A model generated the notes under the pieces. It saw only the letters and a list, made by a program, of their open reading frames with translations, was not told the origin of the DNA and did not search any database. This document shows, piece by piece, positions 59,094 through 64,000 of a stretch of DNA of 64,000 bases. The stretch is from Cycas panzhihuaensis. Its lineage: Eukaryota > Cycadophyta. The translations under genes and the position numbers were made by a program. The stretch's first letter is position 1. Each line of letters starts with the position of its first letter. The DNA lies in the NCBI GenBank assembly GCA_023213395.1, contig CM041465.1, forward strand, positions 160,029,741 through 160,093,740, read 5' to 3'.

Positions 59094-60148
59094 TGATCCC
59101 AAAAGAGCTTAGTTGGTGAAGAAGTCAATTATCAACCTTTTCTCCTTGAGATCCTGGGAGTTAGTGTAGAAATCTCAATAACATCAAAACAACAATGAGC
59201 CCATGAAAGGAAAATTCTACACCAAATAATTTATTCTTGGAATTGATCCAAAAGTATGAGGAATAATACTTTTATTAAAACCATGAAAATCTCCATTTAA
59301 TGGTGGAGAAATCAACTAGTAAAAGAATGGTAAAATTACAAGGAATAAATGTTACAATTATACCATAAGGGGGACTCCAACCCTCCAAATGCCTCTCCAA
59401 GGATGCTTCCCAAGTCAAGTCTCCAAGAACCACCTCTCCAACCTGTATAAGGGCTCAATTTATAGAAAGAAACCTGAATTGCATGTTTAACAAGTGGCAA
59501 TCATGCAAGTATAACCACTAACCACCAGAATGCATGTTGTCCAAGTGGCCTTCATATAATTCTTAAAAAGTTTCAGCTTGTAACAAATCTTAACGTACTC
59601 TAATTTAGATCAAATTTGGTACACGTATAGGAATGTATGTCCCCTCAGCCGCCTCAAATTTTTAGCTCATTTGGATGTCATTTGACTGCATTTTTATTCA
59701 TTTAATTATAATATGTATTTGCTGTTTTTCTACTATCCAAGTGGCCTTCATGCAATTCTTAAAAGTTGCGGCTTGTAACTGACCTTAACGGACTCCAATT
59801 TAGCTAAAATTTGGTACACATATAGGAACACATGTCTCCTCCGCTTCCTCAAAGATTTAGCTCATTTGGATGTCATTTGGCTATGTTTCTATTCGTATAA
59901 TTATAATATATATTTTCTATTTTTTTCTACTAGCTGTGGGATTAATGTTTATGCAAAGACAAGGCTTGAACTCTAATCAAATGATATTTTCTGAACCCCA
60001 CCTTTTGTACACATCTAGTGGGATGTGTCTTATCCATTTAAACAAAATTTCATAGAATTTTGATACCATTTTGCCATATCTCTTTTAGTTATGCCAATGC
60101 CTAGCATTTTCCGCATCCTGTAAACATATGGTAGATCCTCCTGGATCA
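59094..60148 (-). repeat. Gypsy-C LTR 5 (5'-most)
   Basis: Outermost LTR at the element's 5' side, followed by the right CCTTG duplication. The 196-bp subrepeats start at 59538 and 59734. Like LTR 1 it has AAAAAGTTT where inner LTRs have AAAATGTTT. Confidence 0.95.
59457..59464 (-). promoter_or_regulatory. TATA box of Gypsy-C LTR 5
   Basis: TATAAATT on the minus strand. AATAAA signals lie downstream at 59271-59276 and 59230-59235, so transcription would start near 59430 and the R region would end near 59230-59200. The box is conserved in all five LTRs. Confidence 0.6.
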
Positions 60149-60300
60149 CCTTGGCATGGACTTCAAAGTGTAGTGTATTTACAAAGATATCTCTCTTTAA
60201 TTCCTTAGGTAATGTAACCTTTGAGGGGGAGATTAGGTGAAGAATTGATAGATATGGTGATGCTGGTATGACTTGAGCTACAGGCTAGGGTTCTTAGCTT
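60149..60300 (-). pseudogene. frame interrupted by the Gypsy-C array, upstream part
   Basis: The minus strand reads PVAQVIPASPYLSILHLI then SPSKVTLPKELKRDIF and VNTLHFEVHAK, ending at the CCTTG duplication. Dropping the array and one duplication copy joins it in frame to VLKMGATMCDSV at 36389. No domain was recognised. Strand and position allow the 5' part of Gypsy-A; an unknown element or gene is possible. Confidence 0.6.
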
Positions 60301-60799
60301 CCTAACAGGTGGTAGCACTAGGATATTTACAGGGCCTGCAGATGCAATGGTGTCCATCTTGCCATAGATATGAGGCTGCCTAGTTTGTACTCCCAAATAC
60401 ACCAAAGGTGGGAAGATCTCCCAAGCTCTCAGGGATGGTGGCTAGATCATCACAATGCAGTACTCTGGCAACTCACAGTAAGGGATTTGGGCCCATCTCT
60501 TCCCAAATCTACATCTTCAGTGGACGGGCCTTGTGGTTTAGGAATGTGAGTAATCTGCCGATGGGGAAGGAAGGCCATTTTTTGGTCCATTCGAAGCTCG
60601 AAGACTCAGCTTTCAATCTAGCAAGAAGGCTAGCCAATGTGGCTATTTGTGCTGAGCCTAAGGTTAAGGTAAGACCCATCCAACCTTGCATGGGATTCTC
60701 ATATTATTTTCTTTAGCTATTTAAGTATGGAAAAGAATCAAATTCTTCAAAACCAGAACTAGAACCCCAATCTCTCACAGGGGAGATCTTATTGTGAGG

Positions 60800-62200
60800 T
60801 GTTGAGAGCTATTGAAGAAGAAACATATGACCTAACCCCTGTAATACAAGATAATAAAGTCAGATTAAAAATCCCACAGGGACTGGTGGAGAAAACTAAG
60901 AAATATTGAGAGAACTGCCTTGTCAGTAGATTCTCCGGACCTAGACCAAGGTTGGAAATCATTAAAAGCTAGATAAGGACCAAATGGAAAACGATAGGAA
61001 ATGTGGAAGTGATTGCGATTCCAAAAGGTTGTGTTTTATTTAAATTCCTCTGTTATGAGGATATGACCAACATACTCCTAAGGGTGCCTTGGATACTTGG
61101 CAAAAAGGCTTTAACCCTTGAAAAATGGCATAGGGATTTTGACCTCTCAGTCCCCAAAATCAAGAAAGCTCCCATATGGATTCAATTGCCAGGTCTCCCT
61201 TTACATCATTGGAACCCTAAAGTGCTTAAAGGAATTACAAAAGTCGTGGGTCCTCTTCTAGTAGTAGACTCAGCAACCAAGAATAGAAGTAGACTCATAA
61301 ATGCCAGGTTATGTGCCCTGGTTAGGATCGATAAACCTCTTTTGGATGAACTATGGATGGAAACGATGGATGGGTCTTGGGCATAACCATTGGTATATGA
61401 AATGGAGCATTTCAAATGCTCATCTTGCAGAAATCTAAGCCACTTACCCTAGAAATGTCCAGGGGTAAAAAACCCAATAGAAGGGAAGCAAGAGGTCTCC
61501 AATGAGTCGAAAGCTCAAGAGGCAGCAGAACCCATGGATAAAAGGGCAGTAGGGCAGATACAAGAGAATCAGGGGATCACTCTAATCACTTAAGTTACAA
61601 TGGATCAAGATGGTCCCCTACTAGAACTACAAAGCTTTCCCCCCTTGGATCTTGGTTTTAACCCTAATGAGGAAGACACTCTCTTTAAGGAAGAGAAGCA
61701 GGTAACCTGAGTTACCAAGGACCCAACCCATTAGGTTGGGGATGGGGGCCTTGGGGCCCTCTCTTCAGTTGGGCCAGGGTTGTTAGATCCATATACGACT
61801 GAGCCTCAGACAATGGCTTCGGACGTGGGTGTTGAGAAGCAGGTAGATAAGTCACCCTTGAATGAGGAGGACTCCCTTCCAGGTGCAGGGGTATGGGTTG
61901 ATTAGGAATCAGAGGCCCCAACGAGCCCAAAAAGGGTTGGAGGACTTGGGGTATTTTCTCTGGTTGGGCTAGGGTCATCGGCCCAATATGCCCTAGCACA
62001 TATGATATAGCCCTAGAAGAAGACACTTGACGTGGGTGTAAATAAGCAGGTGGGTAGGCCCCCCCTAAAACTAATTAGAGAGCAAGAGGTGGCAGCCTAG
62101 GTAGATCAAGGTAGCCAGAAAATACTAAATAATGCCTTTCTAGAAGGGCCTAATCTCTGATCTAGAATAGATAGAAGAGACCGATTGAAAGAGGAATCTA
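60800..62200 (+). pseudogene. LINE ORF1 (DUF4283, zinc knuckle)
   Basis: RNA-binding ORF1. From about 60807 the frame reads EETYDLTPV, then NCLVSRFSGPRPRLEIIKS, WKTIGNVEVIAIPKGCVLFK, VPWILGKKALTLEKWHRDFD and PIWIQLPGLPLHHW, the DUF4283 block of plant LINEs. The best open part is 61003-61386. A knuckle of the form CX2CX4HX4C follows at about 61410-61455 (CSSCRNLSH), with a stop before its last Cys. The acidic, proline-rich tail to about 62200 is typical but full of stops. Confidence 0.8.
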
Positions 62201-62228
62201 GTGAAGTTTGGAAGCAAAGAAGAAGGAG

Positions 62229-64000
62229 ATGAAAATAATATCATGGAATGTAAGGGGACTGAATGCCCCCTCGAAATAGAGAATTGTTAGGGATATGAGG
62301 GTTAGACATCACCCAGATTTAATGTTTCTATAGGAAACAAAGTTAAGCATGGAGAATGGGCAAAGGATCAGAAACAAAATATGGAGGAAAGTAGAGGGCA
62401 TAAATATAGGCTACACTCAAGGAGCAAGGGGTCTAATGGTGCTATGGGATTTAAATGTTTGGTTTAGAAAAATTCACTTAGCAGAGGATTCCTTTGTCTC
62501 TGTGTGGCTAACTCACAGAAGTAATAATCTCATATGGCTTTCCACTAATGTCTATACCCCAAACCTTCAAGAGGCTAGGAAAAGGTTATGGGACAGGATA
62601 CTAGAAGTCCATAGGGACTACGGTGCCCCTTGGCTGTTGGCGGGTGACTTCAGTACAGTGTTGTGTCCAAGTGATAAAAGAGGGGGTACAGATGGATGGA
62701 CCAGTAGCATGAACAAGTCTAGGGGCTTCTTGCAATAAGGGGGTTTAGAGGACATGAAGCTTAGGGGGGCTTCATATACCTAGTCCAATAAGCATATTGG
62801 GGAAAGTCTAATCCAAATCAGACTTGATAGGGTATTGGTCAATTATGACTCGCTGAGATGTTTTCAGGACTTTACCTTAGAGGCTCTTCTGAGAATAAAC
62901 TCTAATCACTCTCCACTTCCTTTTCAATTTTCGGATCTAGAAAAATTTAACGGGTCTCCTTTTAGGTTCGAAATAATATGGCTCAAACATCCTGATCTCC
63001 GTAACATGATTGAGGAATGGTGGGGTGTTCAAATATGTGGCCATGCTATGTATAAGTTCTCGAAGAAATTACACTGGGTAAAAAGGTAAGTAAAGGTATG
63101 GAATAAGGAAGTATTTCAAAACATACAGGTACTCAAGGACAAAACCATATTGGATATACAAGAGATTGGGGATAGGATACAGTGGGAGGGTAGATCCATA
63201 GATCTCGATAAGACCAAAAAGGAATTGGTCAAAACCCTGGAGGAGATTCCTATCAAAGAGGAAATACACTGGAGGCAAAAATCTAGGGCATTATAGCTAG
63301 CCGAGGGTGATAGAAACACTAAATTCTTCCATATGACCACTGTAAAGCATAGAGCGAATAACATAATAACTAACCTATAGAGAGAAGATGTCTCGACAGT
63401 AAATTCCATGGAGGACATGAAGGAACTGGATAGAAATTACTTTAAGGATCTATTTACAAAGCCGCTAGATGGTGATATGGATAGAAGGAAGGACTTTCTA
63501 AATAACATCCCCAGATTGGTGAACGATTCTCAAAATGCAAGGTTGATGACTCCTCTCACACAAGATGAGGTTAGAAAGGCTCTCTTTGATATGAAGAGAG
63601 ATAAAGCTCTGGGCCCCGATGGATTCCCTCTGGGGTTCTTTTAGGAGATTTAGGATATCATAAAGAGTGACCTCATGGAGGCACTTCAAGAATTCTTTGT
63701 AAATCATAAGATCCTTCAGGAATGGTAGGCAACATTCCTTATTCTTATTCCTGAAAAAGAAGGGGCAAAGAAAATGGAGGAGTACTGTCCCATTAGTCTC
63801 TGCAATGTTAAGTATAAGATTATAACTAAGGTTCTGGCCAATAGACTTAAGAAGATAATGTCGAATATTATCTCTCAGAACCAGGATGGATTCTTACATG
63901 GAAGACAGATCTACAATGGCTTCATAGTGGTCCATGAAATAATGCATTCAGTCAAGGAAAGGAAGGAGCTTGCGATGCTCATTAAAATTAACCTTACAAA
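62229..64000 (+). pseudogene. LINE ORF2 endonuclease and reverse transcriptase (partial)
   Basis: The ATG at 62229 opens MKIISWNVRGLNAPSK, the APE-type endonuclease start. The ETK motif is preceded by a TAG where Gln is expected. GDFST stands for GDFNT (catalytic Asn to Ser) near 62643, DRVLVN is intact near 62828, and SNHSPL stands for SDHSPL (catalytic Asp to Asn) near 62906. The RT starts with GPDGFPLGFF near 63612, then PISLCNVKYKIITKVLANRL and GFLHGRQIYNG. Motif A reads KINLT where K-D-L is expected, again Asp to Asn. The C-terminal RT is beyond the window. Confidence 0.85.

Larger units (their letters stand above)
36390..60148 (-). mobile_element. Gypsy-C tandem array: five LTRs, four internal regions, one target duplication
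   Basis: Head-to-tail array of one Ty3/gypsy element on the minus strand. LTRs are at 36390-37445, 42067-43121, 47744-48798, 53416-54471 and 59094-60148 (1055-1056 bp each). Internal regions are 4621, 4622, 4617 and 4622 bp. Unit periods are 5677, 5677, 5672 and 5678 bp. Neighbouring units share each middle LTR. The whole array is flanked by one 5-bp duplication, CCTTG at 36385-36389 and 60149-60153. LTR ends form the inverted repeat TGATCC...GGATCA. Each unit has a tRNA-iMet PBS and a polypurine tract. The copies are several per cent diverged and each carries its own lesions, so the array is not an assembly collapse or a recent copy. Unequal recombination between LTRs of a single insertion is the simplest origin. 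Confidence 0.95.
60420..64000 (+). mobile_element. L1-type LINE, truncated by the window end
   Basis: Plus-strand non-LTR retrotransposon with ORF1 (DUF4283 plus zinc knuckle) and ORF2 (endonuclease plus RT). The RT continues past the window. The 5' end is not defined; it lies somewhere between the interrupted frame at 60300 and the first ORF1 similarity at about 60800. The order and motifs are those of plant L1 elements. Stops and lost catalytic residues make it inactive. Confidence 0.85.

Noticed and set aside
36390-60148. Idea that the array is an assembly artefact of one element
   Set aside because: Each unit carries private substitutions and indels, the LTRs differ from one another, and the outer flanks have a perfect single target duplication. 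Local indel errors remain possible.

Overview
The window looks like a repeat-only stretch of a large, AT-rich, heavily methylated plant nuclear genome. Everything recognisable is a plant-type retroelement: Ty1/copia and Ty3/gypsy elements primed by initiator tRNA-Met, a plant L1-type LINE with a DUF4283 ORF1, and a tRNA-like SINE. No host gene, rRNA, tRNA gene or CRISPR array is supported. The species cannot be fixed from the sequence. Nearly all protein-coding remnants are broken, mostly by C-to-T or G-to-A changes (Gln to stop, Asp to Asn, Cys to Tyr), the usual decay of silenced, methylated elements.

0-11 kb: a diverged direct-repeat pair (about 128-655 and 10252-10885) brackets the region like the LTRs of an old element. 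Inside are a minus-strand copia remnant (Copia-1, about 660-1515) and a plus-strand copia element (Copia-2, about 4650-9277) with gag, protease, integrase, RT, RNase H and a 3' LTR. 11-22 kb: mostly non-coding, with a Ty3 RT-leader scrap at 13.2-13.4 kb, several tandem duplications, and a decayed plant mobile domain (PMD) reading frame on the plus strand at 19.7-20.3 kb.

22.1-27.5 kb: a complete but dead Tork-like copia element (Copia-3) with both LTRs, PBS and a perfect CAATA target duplication. It sits inside Gypsy-A, a minus-strand Tat-lineage-like element whose integrase (27.5-28.4 kb), RNase H (28.9-29.2 kb), RT leader (33.5-33.8 kb) and protease (35.0-35.2 kb) flank further insertions: a 5'-truncated chromodomain element (Gypsy-B, 29.2-32.4 kb) and a SINE-like sequence (33.1-33.3 kb). 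The PMD frame lies antisense beyond the Gypsy-A integrase, where Tat elements are known to carry extra antisense ORFs.

36.4-60.1 kb: the outstanding feature. One Ty3/gypsy family (Gypsy-C, minus strand) forms a head-to-tail array of five LTRs and four internal regions with a near-constant period of 5672-5678 bp. The whole array is flanked by a single 5-bp target duplication (CCTTG), and the interrupted reading frame resumes in frame on the far side. The copies are diverged and mosaic, so this is an old in-place amplification of one insertion. 60.4-64 kb: a plus-strand L1-like LINE running off the window end.
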